NCBI GenBank assembly: GCA_900074885.1
Contig: FJUW01000081.1
Location: forward strand, 62,001-126,000
Direction: 5' to 3'
Source: Rhynchosporium graminicola
Taxonomy: Eukaryota > Ascomycota > Leotiomycetes > Helotiales > Ploettnerulaceae
Length of the DNA: 64,000 bases
The notes under the pieces: model-generated
What the model saw: only the letters and a program-made list of their open reading frames with translations
Databases searched by the model: none
Told to the model about the DNA's origin: nothing
Shown: positions 21,231 through 34,105 of the stretch, piece by piece
Numbering within the stretch: the first letter of the stretch is position 1
Layout of the letters: every line of letters starts with the position of its first letter
Made by a program: the position numbers and the translations under genes

Positions 21231-23149
21231 ATGCCGATGTAAGTACCACCAATTTCCTCTGTTTTGTCAAGTTTGGATTGGTTTGGATTGCTAATGTCCG
21301 CTGTAAACTCAGGCTCAAAGATCCCTCGAGGAAATACAAGAGGTTCCCACCTCTGCAGCTTGAGAATCGACAATGGCCAAATAAAACCATCGACAAGCCT
21401 CCTCGCTGGCTCTCGACTGATTTGCGCGATGGCAACCAGAGCTTAGTGGACCCCATGGTAGGGAGTTCTCACCAGCGAACAGTGAGAAAGGCATTCCACT
21501 GCTAATATTTCTGGTTCTAGGACGGAGAGCAGAAATGGAGATACTTCAAGATGTTAGTAGAGCTTGGCTACAAGGAAATCGAGGTCTCGTTCCCGTCAGC
21601 CTCGCAGACGGATTTCGACTTCACACGCCGCCTTGTTGAGACACCAGGTGCGGTCCCCGACGATGTCTGGCTCCAGGTTCTCTCGCCTTGCAGAGAAGAG
21701 CTCATCAAGCGTACCGTCGAATCTCTCAAGGGTGCGAAGAAAGCCCTCCTTCACATCTACCTGGCTACGAGCGAATGCTTCCAACGGATTGTGTTCGGTA
21801 TGACTGAGGATGAGGGATTGGATCTCGCGGTCAAGTGCACGGAATATGCAAGGTCGATCACGAAAGATGATCCGTCGCAAGAAGGCACGGAATGGGCGTT
21901 CGAGTTCTCGCCCGAGACGTTCTCGGATTCCAGACCGGAGTTTGTGATTAAGATCTGCGAGGCTGTGAAGAAGGCATGGGGACCTTCGGTCGAGAACCCG
22001 ATCATCTTTAATCTTCCGGCTACAGTGGAGATGTCGACGCCGAACGTGTATGCTGATCAGATTGAGTACTTCTGCAGGAATATGACCGAAAGGGAAAAGT
22101 TCTGCGTGTCTCTACACCCGCATAATGATCGTGGATGTGCGGTTGCGGCGGCAGAGTTGGCGCAAATGGCTGGTGCGGATAGAGTTGAGGGATGTCTTTT
22201 TGGTAACGGAGAGAGAACCGGAAATGTTGATCTGGTTACTTTGGCTTTGAATCTCTATACGCAGGGCATTCACCCCAATATTGACTTCTCAGATCTCAAC
22301 AGAGTCATCGATATTGTGGAGGTTAGCAACAAGATCCCGGTTCATCCTCGAGCGCCGTATGGTGGTTCTCTTGTTGTCTGTGCTTTCAGTGGCTCCCATC
22401 AAGATGCTATCAAGAAGGGCTTTCAAGTCAGGAAAAAGGAGAGCGCTACAGATGAAACTCGTTGGCAAGTTCCGTATCTGCCTCTCGACCCTCAGGATAT
22501 CGGCCGTACATACGAAGCTATAATCCGTGTCAACTCACAAAGTGGAAAGGGGGGAGCAGCCTGGATCATTCTCCGGAATCTCGATCTCGATCTTCCTCGA
22601 GGTTTACAGGTGGCTTTCAGCAAGGTCGTACAAAAGCGTGCGGATGCGGTTGGCCGAGAGCTATTGTCCAACGAGATCCAAGAGCTCTTCGAGAAAACTT
22701 ATTTCCTGAAAGAGAACCCAAGGTTTACTTTACTAGACTATAGCATCAGCACTGATCGATCGACATCGCCTGCTCCTCCAGTACCTGGCAAGACGCAAGA
22801 TACTAAGAACATGAAGAGGCAATTCGAAGGTGTCATATCTTTTGATGGTCAGGAACATCAGCTCAAGGGGATGGGCAATGGTCCGATCTCTAGTTTGGCT
22901 AACGCCCTCTCCTCGATCGGTATTGACCTTGATGTCGCTGATTACAAGGAGCATGCTATTGGAGGAGGAAAGAGTGTCAAGGCTGCAAGTTACATCGAGT
23001 GCACGGCTTCGGGCTCTAATTTGAAGGTTTGGGGAGTGGGTGTTCATGAAGATGTGGTGCAGAGTTCTCTCATTGCTCTTTTGAGCGCTGCTAGTAACGT
23101 GAGTCCTGTTGATGCTGGTGTTATTGAATGGTTCACTAATGTGGAGTAG
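21231..23149 (+). CDS. LEU4: 2-isopropylmalate synthase (first leucine-specific step)
   Basis: Three exons: 21231-21238, 21313-21457 and 21521-23149, giving 593 residues. Exon 1 carries only MP and part of the third codon ([11 protein letters not shown] across the splice), the usual fungal N-terminus. The catalytic TIM-barrel shows [13 protein letters not shown] near residue 43, the substrate/metal histidines in [17 protein letters not shown], and [11 protein letters not shown]. The C-terminal 150 residues form the LeuA regulatory domain ([15 protein letters not shown]), where leucine feedback normally acts. It condenses acetyl-CoA with 2-oxoisovalerate. There is no obvious mitochondrial presequence, so the compartment is open. 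A Gcn4-type TGACTCA lies upstream. Confidence 0.96.
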
Positions 23150-24129
23150 TTCATCACGACACGACCTAACACTCCACTATTACTTAGAGGAAAGCATGGT
23201 GCATCGATGAGCCAGGACCTCGATCTGAACGGTAGCCCTAGGAGCCCACTGAGCCCACTGAGTCCTACCGCTAGAGAAAGAGAGAGTGTGAATCTTTCAA
23301 TCCCAAAGCCTAAGACAACGCCTCACAGCGGACCAGATGCAATCTCTATACTAGAAACCAAAGCAAATGGGATGTAGCGGCGACGAAGGGAATGCCAAAA
23401 TTTGAATGTCGAATGACTGTGGGGGAGTTTGACGGGACGGGCCTCTTGGCTGGTTATGGAGGGGTAGATAGTTTCAACTTTTTTGCTTGTGATATCGGGT
23501 GCTGCGCTGGTGGGCTGCATATGAATGGAACTGCATATGGATGAGATCAAAATTGAATATGAATACAAATGCACTGCCACTTATAAACCTCAAATTATCA
23601 ACTGCCATAAGATGGACTATCGGCATCTCATCCTAATATCCCCCCTATCCAACGCGAAAACTTTTTCAGGGGACATATTGAAAGTAATACGCTAGCTACA
23701 TTGGACTAGCCCATGTTGTTGCGGTGGGCTGCAGCGCAACAAATTGAATGTGCAAGAACCTTAGGACTTCACTTTAGCACTATTTTGATTGCCCTTCAAG
23801 ATTCTCTACACTCACTTATTTGCCATATCCAAGGGCAGCGTTCAGATTTCCTCTTGAAGTGTCGCATAGTCTGCAGTACCTTCTAGAAGCCGGCTGTAGC
23901 CTTGCCTTGGGACGCGAAATTGTCGCTTGGAGATCGACGAGCAACTTCAACAAAGCTAAACAACATCCACCCACGATTCTCCATTCCTTAAACCTCTTCA
24001 ATCTCATCCTCACCTCGAAGAGACAACCCCCTCTTCTACCACTCGAAGAGATAATAAAACTTCTTTTCAAAAACACTACCAACTTCAAGACGCTCTGCAA
24101 ACACAGCGCGCAGGCTGTGAACCGCCATC
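23150..24129. other. Intergenic, LEU4 3' region and KAP95 promoter
   Basis: No gene is supported. The plus strand from about 23940 is CA/CT-rich, as expected for the 5' leader of the importin gene. Confidence 0.45.
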
Positions 24130-27086
24130 ATGGACGTCAACTCTGTGCTCCTAAACACCTTCTCTGCAGGTCAGTCTGCCTCGAGGCGCACCTCATGGGA
24201 TCTTATCATGAAGCTAATGCCTTGCAGATGCCTCCACTCGTGGAGCTGCTGAAGCACAACTTACACAAGCCGCCGAGACTAATTTCGTGAGTTCCCCCTG
24301 GCTGACCGCATCCCCGGCTGCGCGCAACAAAGCAACCTTCTAACCTCTCTTTGCAGGCCGGATACCTCGTAACTCTCGTCCAAGAGCTCGCCAACGAAGA
24401 AGCACAAGGACCTGTTCGAGCAGCCGCCGGTATTGCGCTGAAGAACGCCTTCACCGGCCGCGAATTCGCCAGACTAGGAGAATTGCAGGACAAGTGGCTT
24501 AAGCTGGATACAGATACCAAGAAGCGCGTCAAGGATTTGACCCTGCAGGCCCTGTCTTCGAATAATGCACAGGCTGGTGCCGCTGCTGCGCAAGTCGTAG
24601 CGTCGATAGCTGCTATTGAGCTTCCTCGTGACCAATGGCCGGAGCTGATGCCTACGTTGGTGCGAAATGTTGGCGAGGGTAGTGATCATCTCAAGCAGAC
24701 ATCTCTGACAACTATCGGCTTCATCTGCGAGAGCCAAGACTCAGATCTCCGCTCCAGTCTCGTCCAGCACTCCAACGCTATCCTGACCGCTGTTGTGCAA
24801 GGAGCCCGCAAGGAGGAGGCAAACCCAGAAGTACGCCTGGCTGCCATATTCGCCCTTGGAGACTCTCTCGAGTTTGTGGATAGCAATTTCAAAAATGAGG
24901 GCGAGCGTAACTACATCATGCAGGTTATCTGCGAGGCCACACAAGCTCCTGACAACCGGATACAACAGGGTGCTTTTGGTTGCTTGAACAGAATCATGGG
25001 TCTCTACTACGAGCTGATGCGCTTTTACATGGAGAAGGCTCTCTTTGGTCTGACTATTATGGGCATGAAGAGCGAGGAGGAAGACGTTGCTAAGCTTGCC
25101 GTTGAATTCTGGAGCACTGTAGCCGAAGAGGAAATTGCCATTGAGGATGATAACGCCCAAGTAAGTTTCATTAGCCCCATTTCTAGATCCGTAAACTGAT
25201 TGTTACTGTATCAGTTTGAGAGCGTTGACCAGATGCGGGAGATTTTCCATTTCTGCTCGGTCGCTACGAATGAGGTTGTCCCAGTACTATTACAGCTTTT
25301 GACCAAGCAAGATGAGGATGCTGCTGATGATGAATACAACATCTCAAGAGCCGCCTATCAATGTCTGCAACTTTACGCACAGGCCGTTGGAGGCACTGTT
25401 GTTCAGCCGGTACTAGCTTTCGTTGAGGCTAACTTGCGTCACGAAGACTGGCACCACAGAGATGCGGCTGTCTCGGCTTTCGGCGCGATCATGGAGGGAC
25501 CAGAGGAGAAAGTCATTGCCCCAATCGTCAAGCAAGCACTCCCAGTCATTATCAAGATGATGGAGGACCCAGTCATCCACGTTAAGGACTCCACGGCGTA
25601 TGCTCTTGGACGTATCACCGAGGCATGTTCAGAGGCCATTGATCCAGTTCAGCACCTTCCACTCCTCATCAAGTCTCTATTCGAAGGGCTCATCAGTAGT
25701 CCAAAGATGGCAGGATCTTGCTGCTGGGCTTTGATGAATCTCGCCGAGCGCTTCTCAGGTGAAATCGGTTGCCAACAGAACGCACTAACTCCCCACTTCA
25801 ATGAGAGCATATCGCGTCTCTTGCAAGTCACAGAGCGACCAGATGCAGACAACCAGCTCCGAACAGCAGCTTACGAAGTTCTCAACACATTCGTCCAGAA
25901 TGCTGCCAACGAGGGCTTGCCAGCTGTTGCCTCCCTATCCGAGATCATCATCAAGCGATTGGAAGATACGATCCCTCTCCAATCACAGGTTGTTAGTGTC
26001 GAAGACAAGATCACCCTCGAGGAGATGCAAACTAGCTTGTGTACCGTTCTCTTGGCCATTATCCAGCGTCTCGAGAAAGAGGTGGCCCCTCAAGGTGACC
26101 GTATCATGGCTGTATTACTCCAGATACTTACAACCGCCGGCCCCAAGTCAAGTGTTCCTGATGCAGTTTTCGCCACCGTCAGTGGCCTTGCAAATGCTTT
26201 GGAAGAAGATTTCTCCAAGTACATGGAGCACTTCTCTCCATTCCTTTACAATGCTTTGGGTAACCAGGAGGAGCCAGCTCTCTGTGCCATGGCTATCGGC
26301 CTTGTCAGCGACATCACTCGTTCCATGGGTGCCCCCAGTCAGCCATACTGCGATACTTTCATGAACTATTTATTGAACAATCTAAGAGTACGTCTTTACT
26401 ATCTACATGCTAGGTTCTGTCCTTGGAATGAAACTAACAGAAGAAAACAGAGTACCGCACTTGCCAACCAGTTCAAGCCCGCAATCCTTCAATGCTTTGG
26501 AGATATCGCTGGAGCTATCGGTGGTCATTTCGAGACATACCTTTCTGTTGTCGCCCAGGTTCTGCAACAGGCTGCTAATGTTCAGGCCAGCGCTGATGGA
26601 TCATACGAGATGTTCGACTACGTCATCTCGTTGCGCGAAGGGATTATGGATGCTTGGGGTGGGATCATCGGTTCCATGAAGGCTAGTGGCAAGAGTATGT
26701 TGGTTTTTCCCGATGAGGGGAAATATTGCTGATAACTTCACAGCACCCTTGTTGCAAACATACATCGAGTCGATCTTCGGTCTTCTCAACATCGTCTACT
26801 TGGATGCGAACAAGAGTGATGCTCTCATGAGATCCTCCATGGGAGTCATCGGGTAGGTTCGGAACTCACAGTTGCCGATATCGTCACTGACAGACATAGT
26901 GATCTTGCTGAGGCTTTCCCCAACGGCGAATTCTCCAACTTCTACCGCGCCGAGTGGCTCACCCAGATGATCAAGGATACCCGCCAAAACCGTGACTTCC
27001 AGACAAGAACGATTGATACCGCTCGCTGGGCTCGTGAGCAGGTTAAGCGACAAATTGGGGGCACCCAAGGTCTCCAACAAACCTGA
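24130..27086 (+). CDS. KAP95: Importin subunit beta-1 (karyopherin Kap95)
   Basis: Seven exons: 24130-24169, 24228-24286, 24357-25160, 25215-26387, 26451-26694, 26744-26852 and 26900-27086, all in phase, giving 871 residues, the normal size. The whole protein is HEAT-repeat helices. Diagnostic stretches include ALKNAFTGREF, GERNYIMQVICEATQ, AVEFWSTVAEEEI, AAVSAFGAIMEGP and the C-terminal DTARWAREQVKRQI. Importin beta binds importin alpha and cargo in the cytoplasm, carries them through the nuclear pore and releases them on Ran-GTP. The first two exons are tiny, as in other fungal copies. It is essential in yeast; nothing odd is seen here. Confidence 0.97.
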
Positions 27087-28859
27087 TCCGCTCTTCTCTT
27101 TACGAAAGATCATGCGCCCAAGATTACCACTTTTTAATAACACTAGGGCCGGCGCAAACCATAGAATCTCGGGTCCTCAACTGATCTTGGTCTCCATCAC
27201 TTCTTCCAACCTTCATATTTTTCTTCTTTTGTTTATCATATTGACGGGTCGCATGAGGGGTCTTGTCCTCGACCACGTCCGAAAGGCGTTCTTGTTTAAT
27301 TCCCCCGCAAATCATAAGCTCATCACACAGGACAAACACTCGCCATGTTTTGTTGCCAACCTCTTTCAGATTCCGGCGAAGTCGACGCGAATCAAAACCA
27401 ACGATCGAGGCCACCCCATGATGTTTTTGCAATCAAAATGAACCCCGGCACAGCACCAACAACACAACACACAACACGACCCAAACACAACCCTTGTACA
27501 ATATTGAATTTCCCCCTTAGCAACCGCGCCGCTACACATAAACCAATACCCCTTACACCAACGCGCCATGTTTCATTTCCAGATCCGAGAAGGGTTCGAT
27601 GCACGCGAGTGTCAGCGAACAAATTAGGGGAAGAGAAAGTTCGGGATCGGATCACGAAACGAAGGAATTCGGAGTAATGAGCTTGAACCACCGAGCAGAA
27701 GAACGAATGAAGAAGCCAACGCCGTCACCACGAAACAAATCTTGTATCGAATCGCCAACGCGAATGAATCCAATTCTCAATAAATGAGGTTGGGTTGAAG
27801 GGGAAGCAGTATTTTTTTGACCTGCATTTCTCCAACCCCCGAACGAAACTCTTCCGGTGTAGGAGAGAATACATGTGTAATGTAAAATTGTTATCTACGA
27901 TCGACCGGATTGGGTCCGTAGATTTCGCTGTGGGTTTGACTGGCTTGGCTTGGTACGGCTGTTTAGGTTGGATGGATAGGGGACTCCATATGGGACTCGG
28001 TCGCATCCTACCTTTTCCGAATAGACCTGCCAGATGCACGAGAGAGAACCGTAGAAACGAACGACCGAGCATGGCTAGCTCCCAGTCTGTTTCGTTAGAT
28101 GGTTAGAAGAAAGGTGGAAGTTGAGAAATGTTAAGGGTTTATGGTGAGGTATTTGGGACACGGGAGTCTTGCTGTGAAATTATTTTTAACGTGTCAAGTG
28201 ATGCGTGATTTCATGGTTGGGTTTACGCTCTCATTTACGCTTGCTTGAACGCCACATCGGAGAGTATTGGGGATTTGCGATAGGACGTGCTGGTGAAAGA
28301 GAGATGAGAGAGATGGAGTAGTTATGAATGCGATGCGATCCCCCACCGCCCTTATTTTTGGCTGCGTGATGCTGTGATGCTGTGGATTTGCATAAGTAAC
28401 GTGATGTGATGTGATGGGCGATGAACCCTCAACAACTTCAACCGAAGTATCCGATAAGTGTTTAGTAATGATTTGACACTGATATGATTCGCCGTGTTAC
28501 TTTAAGCACGAATCTATAATGCGGATGTAAATGGGTTGCGGGAATAGGGCCTGAGACTACATGTGGATATCAGGTTAATGTAAGCGATATTTGTTGTAAA
28601 TACTCGCTTAGCCCGCCAGTAAGCTGGATGGGTGTAAGAAGAGAAATTATAAAATGAAAAACATGACCGTGAATAGTCGCCAGTAGTCACTCACTCGAGT
28701 ATGTATTGATCGTCTCCTCAATCTAGCGGTATGCGAGAGCGAGATGATTGGATAGTTATTGATATCTCTAACGTGAGCTGGCCAATAGCTCAAAAAAGCT
28801 GAGGGGGAAGCAAGTTGCGAGATATTGAGAGGATGATGACAAAATCACCAATGTAATGA
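27087..28859. other. Intergenic after KAP95
   Basis: No gene is supported. 27087-27800 is probably 3' untranslated sequence, and the rest is ordinary non-coding DNA. Short TGATG repeats occur near 28370-28420. Confidence 0.4.
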
Positions 28860-29171
28860 CCACGACTCACATTCTTAGTCCCATCTAATCCAACGAGGAA
28901 TTGGATTTCTGCCAACGACGAGTTGGCCTCGAGGGCAGCGATGAAGTTGTTGGCCACGTTCCGGACCACGTCCTGCGACTCGTTCGCTAGACTGCTGCCT
29001 AACCATAACACCGTGATGGTTTTTTCCGTGACGGAAATTATGTTTAGCCAGCCAAGAAATGCCGCCCTCGGACGTCGTGTAGAGGGGATGGCAGGATACA
29101 TAGATGATAGGGCGACTCGTCGAGATGGGAGCGTAAATCCTGAAGGCGTGGAGCTTCAGACATGTTGACAC
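28860..29171 (-). pseudogene. Fragment of an EgtD-like (histidine-specific type) methyltransferase
   Basis: On the minus strand two frames together resemble the middle of the SAM-dependent EgtD/EasF methyltransferase family (ergothioneine or ergot-type N-methylation): CHPLYTTSEGGISWLAKH in one frame (about 29105-29050), then after a frame change ITVLWLGSSLAN, a helical stretch, and FLVGLDGTKN followed by GTGAGT (28870). Known members have a similar GTY-DG-WL, then WLGSSIGN, then LIGLDGCKDP order. The N-terminal third and everything after GLDGTKN are absent, and its left neighbour is the start of a catalase relic on the other strand. The fragment is short and family assignment is by memory only; a decayed gene piece is the best reading. 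Confidence 0.5.
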
Positions 29172-30705
29172 TGCATGACTTTCATCTTATAGACCGATTA
29201 TCACACCTCGATGGAGAGCGAATACTGGAACGGCTCGTGTATGCCAAAGGAGCTGGTGCATGTGGAGAATTTGAGGACCATACGATTCTGTAGATTCTTT
29301 TGATTGACTACTTCTCTGAGATTGCGCATGACGTATATGACATGATTTGTTGACTGGTACTGGCAATGAAACACCATGTCTTGTGCGTTTATCTACCACA
29401 GCCGGGGAGCGTGGGTCAGCTGATTCGGTCCTTGAAATTCGCGGCTTCGCAGTCAAGTGCTATATAGATGAGGGCAACTGGGACTAGGTGTGGAATAATG
29501 TACATGTCTTTCATTCGCGACCTTATGGAATTCCCTGGTCTATTGCACCCCAAAAAGATCCACGCACAAATACCCGAAATCCGACTATTTTTTTGGGATT
29601 GGGTTATCCGTAACCAAGAGTCATTATATATGGTGATGTGGCTGTATAGCGACTACTGCACTTTTTCCTCTTACCGCTACAGAACGGTTATATGGGGCAT
29701 GCTCACAAGTGGGTAATGGAGGATAGGGCATTTAAATATGTTCATATGTATCTGGAGGCTGATTTGGGCTACAAGAATTATTCCGATAAAGGATATTACG
29801 CATCTGGCAGGCAATGATCCAGATGCTACCGCTCGGGATCTTTACGTTGCAATCGATCATCGCGAGTTCCCATCATATACAGCCAAAGTGCACGTCATTG
29901 ATCCAAACGATGTGCGGCAGTTTTGGCTGCGGTATTTTGGATATGACAAAATGTTGGGATATGGGAACATATCCAGCCGATCTGGGCACCATCCAAGCTA
30001 GGATTTTCGGCAAGCTCACTTTGAACCGGAATCCACAAAACCACTTCAGCGAGATCGAGCAGGCTGCATTCTCTCCATCTCAATTGTTCCCTGGAATTGA
30101 GCCATCTGAAGATCCTATGCTGCAAGCTCGGGTTTTCGCATATCCAGATGCACAAAGCTATAAACTCGGATCCAATTACCGACAGACTTCCCAGCAAGTC
30201 GACCGATCAGAGTAATCAATCCCCTCCTTCGAGTTGGCGCAGTTCTGTTGCAGGGAATTATGGCTCTCATCCAGGTTACGTGACCTCCAAAGCCGCGTTG
30301 TAATTCTGCAATTTAGAGAGCCGTTCCACACCTGAGCACAAGAAATAGCTGACAGAAGTCGTGTCCGAGTCGACAGGTCAGTTCCCCGAGCTGGATTTTG
30401 AAGTTTGCTAGAATTTCTTGGACCCATTCAGACGATCCCAAATATGAAGGCTGGCAGGACAGGATGGTGAGGAGTCTTGGCCGTGATATTGCAGTGTCAA
30501 GGGAGAAACGCGGGAAGAAGTGTTCCATGTGTTGGCAAAGGTTGATCCTGGACTTGCCGATAGAGTGAAGAGACGAGTTGGAACTTTTCTCGAAGCTACT
30601 CAGGCGCTATCAATTCCTGAGCAACGAAAGTCCAGATTCATGTCAGAAATAGGAGGGCCTGATTTCGAGAATCACTTGAAAAACTGCTTATCTGAGCAAT
30701 CGTAG
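29172..30705 (+). pseudogene. Catalase pseudogene (heme catalase, small-subunit type)
   Basis: Across about 1.5 kb, close to a full small-subunit catalase, conserved catalase blocks appear in order but in changing frames: DFHLIDRLSHLDGERI (29177), VYAKGAGACGEFE (29237), [14 protein letters not shown] and DEGNWD then stop (to 29487), MSFIRDLMEFPGL (29503), [41 protein letters not shown] (30011), [18 protein letters not shown] (30126) and AKVDPGLADRVKRRVG near the C-terminus. The heme-ligand tyrosine in RVFAYPDA (30141) is kept, but the catalytic histidine of the VVHAKG motif is now tyrosine (TAT at 29240), and the Trp after NWD is TAG (29485). Both fit C-to-T/G-to-A change. Several frameshifts make it non-functional. 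Confidence 0.88.
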
Positions 30706-32236
30706 TCCTCAAGCAGACTTTCGAACAGGCAACTATGAAAGTGGAATAAGCACGATATTCGTAACAACGCCGTGCGGTTGACAAACGATGTGTATCGCAA
30801 GATAGCCTCTAATACTTTGCTATAGTTGTTAAAAAGGTAATATTCTGTTTTTTTACTTGGCTTAGCGATCTGGAGATACTATGATTAACCCTGTAGGTAG
30901 AGGTGACCGATTCATCAAGCGTGTGTTTAAGAACCTATAATACGATACGATCGTCAAAACGCAAACATTAGCTATTAGTTTCTAAAGGAGAAGAGGTAAA
31001 AGCCATATTATTACATTGAACTGAGGACCTCCGAATGTCGGCAGTCAGCTGCCTTTACGTGGGAAGAACCTCAAGAGTCAAGCCTAATCAAAGGCGGCAT
31101 TCTTGCTTCATTACACGAATTTAAATACAGCATAGGGAAGCAAATCTTTACAATTGTCTTATTGATATCATTGATATTAGCATAGAATTTATCCAGAGAC
31201 GGATTTGAGGGGGGAAATATAGGAGACAAGATCTGTCTATGCTCAGCTGCACGACAAGCCAACAAGAGTTATGCGAGGGGTGGCAGCATCTCGAAATATC
31301 GATGAAATAAATCAAAAAGAGAATGTCTATCGCCTTAACGTGTTCAGTTTCGGAAAGGAAGCTATGACACAACAATTTTACTTCCTTTCGAGGCTGGAGG
31401 ATGGCCTCGGACTCGGGCGAAGCAAACTCATCAATTAAGCAAAGTCATACCGTATTCACGTGACATTGAACCAATACGTTAGTCATGTCCTGTAATAACT
31501 TTGCGACTTTCACCTCTTATGAGATATTTCGCATAAAGCAAGACATCAAAGTCATATAATTATTTATTGACGTTATGAGAGGTAACAGATCCTCGCTTCG
31601 CCACAGCGAGTTTGCCCAGCCTCGTTCTCCTTTCTTGATGTATCGTCGCTTTGAGCACTTCTGATTGCAAACAAAGAGCCAATAGTTGTTCTGCTCTTGG
31701 AGTAGAGAATTTGAGCCTGAGACACTTTGTCGTTTTTCAGATTGCACGTTCACTCAGCGTCTTAGTCAACGAAACAACGCGGAGGTAGAGTGTACAACTC
31801 AAGGATCGAAACATCTACTAATAAGAGCAGTAAGTCTTGGTAGTGGATGGTATAGATTTGGGTAGCTAATATCATGCTTCAGGTTTCATCGGTGGGAATA
31901 TGTCTCTACCCTTAAGGATATATGAGCTGTATTTATCACATCACATGTAATTCAACCAAATCTACTTAAAAAAATGAAACCGATGATCTACATTTGTTTC
32001 TATTCATTACATGTAGCCCGTTGTCAATGGCTTGCTGCTGCGGGCATGCAGCATAATCGCCCGAGGACCCTGTGGAGCTGACCTCCATGACGCTAGGCTC
32101 GCCAGCTTCCAACTCCAATTTCTCCAGCTAAAGCTTAAATCCTTCGAATACCAATTTTTGCAACGCTCTGGTGCTGTCAGTGTCAATCTTTATTTTGCAT
32201 CCTTCTTGTCGAATTCTTATTCTATTACTATCAATC
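30706..32236. other. Intergenic, nothing supported
   Basis: About 1.5 kb with only short open frames lacking motifs. No transposon end or RNA gene was recognised. The end of this stretch serves as the promoter of the Smr-domain gene. Confidence 0.4.
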
Positions 32237-33226
32237 ATGTCTTCAGCTTCCTACCCTATGACCCGTCTCGGAGGGAAAGGTATGTAGAGCCAAGCGCCTG
32301 AGGAACACTCCGATCCTCGATCCTCCCACAGCTAGGAAGCGCATGAAAGCTAACATATCGCTCCAGCATTCAATCATTCCTCGAGCGGCGACGCCGAAGC
32401 AGAATACGATCGTCTCCGCGACCTTGCGCGACAAGAGGCTGGCAAGCGCTCGTCCTGTTTCGATAAAGTACGTTGGCAGCGACACCTCTTCACACAGCTT
32501 CATCCTCCAACTCTCCATCTTTGAATAGGAAATTGACGCCGCACACAGGCGCATCAGGCTTATGAGCGAGGCGATGGAGCTGGGGCTCATCAATTATCAG
32601 AGGAAGGCAAGGGACACGCTGCCAAAATGGACCAATTCAATAAACAAGCCTCCGACTTTATCTTTCGCGAGAACAATGCGCCTGGCCGAGTTGCGGACGA
32701 TACCATTGATTTGCACGGACAATTCGTAGAAGAGGCTGAAGATATTCTGGAGCAGAGGATAAGATATGCGCAGCAGAACGGGCAGACGCATCTGCATGTG
32801 TGAGTCCTTCCGCAAACAAACTAGATTGGAAGTTGTGTCTAACGAGGCTATAGGATTGTTGGTAAGGGTAATCATTCGGTGAACCACGTCCAGAAGATCA
32901 AACCGAGAGTCGAGCAAGTATGCAGAGAACTGGGCCTGCAGTATGAAACAGAGGAGAATGCTGGCAGGATGTATATCAACTTGTCCGGTGGACCAGCGAC
33001 AATGCCCCCTGCGAACTCCTACCAGCAAGGTCAACAGCATGGTGGGTTTCATGGACAACAACCTCAAGGTGGTCACCAACAAGGCGGATATCCTGGGGGC
33101 CAGAACCATGGCCAACAGCAACATGGCAACCAGCAGAATGGCCAGAATGACGAAATGGAGAAGCTGGCTAAGAAATTACTACCAAAACTGCTTAAGAAAC
33201 TAGACGGATGCTGTGTTGTGATGTAA
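32237..33226 (+). CDS. Smr-domain protein with DUF1771 region and C-terminal CaaX-like CVVM
   Basis: Four exons: 32237-32279, 32367-32467, 32549-32799 and 32854-33226, giving 255 residues. Residues 22-85 form the DUF1771-type helical region (EYDRLRDLARQEAGKR, then AHQAYERGDGAGA). The Smr domain at about 98-180 contains DTIDLHGQFVEEAE (the LDxH-like motif) and VGKGNHS (the TGxG-like motif). Smr domains bind or cleave nucleic acids; eukaryotic members take part in ribosome-associated mRNA quality control (Cue2, N4BP2). Residues 185-235 are Gln/Gly/His-rich, and the protein ends LDGCCVVM. The last four, CVVM, fit a CaaX box for farnesylation. Gene and domains are clear; nuclease activity and lipidation are inference. 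Confidence 0.9.
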
Positions 33227-34105
33227 ATGAGAGTGGTACTGGCATATGGCATGGTAGAATCTGGATTACGGCGCAATGGGAATTATATCAGGACATCAGT
33301 CATCGCAATTTCGTCGTTGGATTTGTACATCATGGGACAGATTTGGGTATAAGCCCAGTTTAAATAATCCTCCAAGAAAGCACTGGATTTAATAGGTCCA
33401 TGGGGCTCACGGTATTAATGTATAGATTCCTTTTATCGCCAGCACTTGAATTCGCTTGTGACCGGCAGACACGCCATCTGCTCGCAACTCCTTCAATCTC
33501 ATGCACATCTAGTAGGCAAGATTGTAATCACAGAAGAGGCTAATTAAACTGCAGAGCCATCGTGATAGTAAAGCAGAGAGGTTGAGGCCAGACATATGCA
33601 CTGGTAATATTCTATCGAAAACCGATCATTTGAGGAGTAACTAGGCACTGTGTGCAATGTAAATGCTTCTAGAACATGGATCCGGGGCGTGCTCAGTACA
33701 TCCGCATGATGTGCTCAAGCTCTAAGGAATACATCACATATTAAAGAGCATGGTCGTGCTTGAGCTTTTCAAGGACAGAAAACTTGGTGGTGTTCGATGT
33801 TAAGATTTACCCCTCGTCACCCGCCCCGGCTTATGATTTTCAGAACCATGATTTGTCCTGCTATAATCACGTCAACATCCTTTGACTTTGATTGCATACG
33901 CACAGCGGATGTTAGGGACAGATACAAGAACGTTCGTAACTTCATTAATGAGCATCAAAATCAATGGTATCTCCGCATCTGATCTCCGAACCCGTCGTAT
34001 CAGTCAAATCCCAGCCATAACATACAACCCTATCAATTCAGACCGGTCCAATCACTTACAGCCCAGTACGAACAGGGAAAATCCAAGCGACCAAAACGAG
34101 AATGA
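33227..34105. other. Intergenic between convergent genes
   Basis: The Smr-domain gene and the permease converge here. No gene is supported; presumably it holds both 3' regions. Confidence 0.4.
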
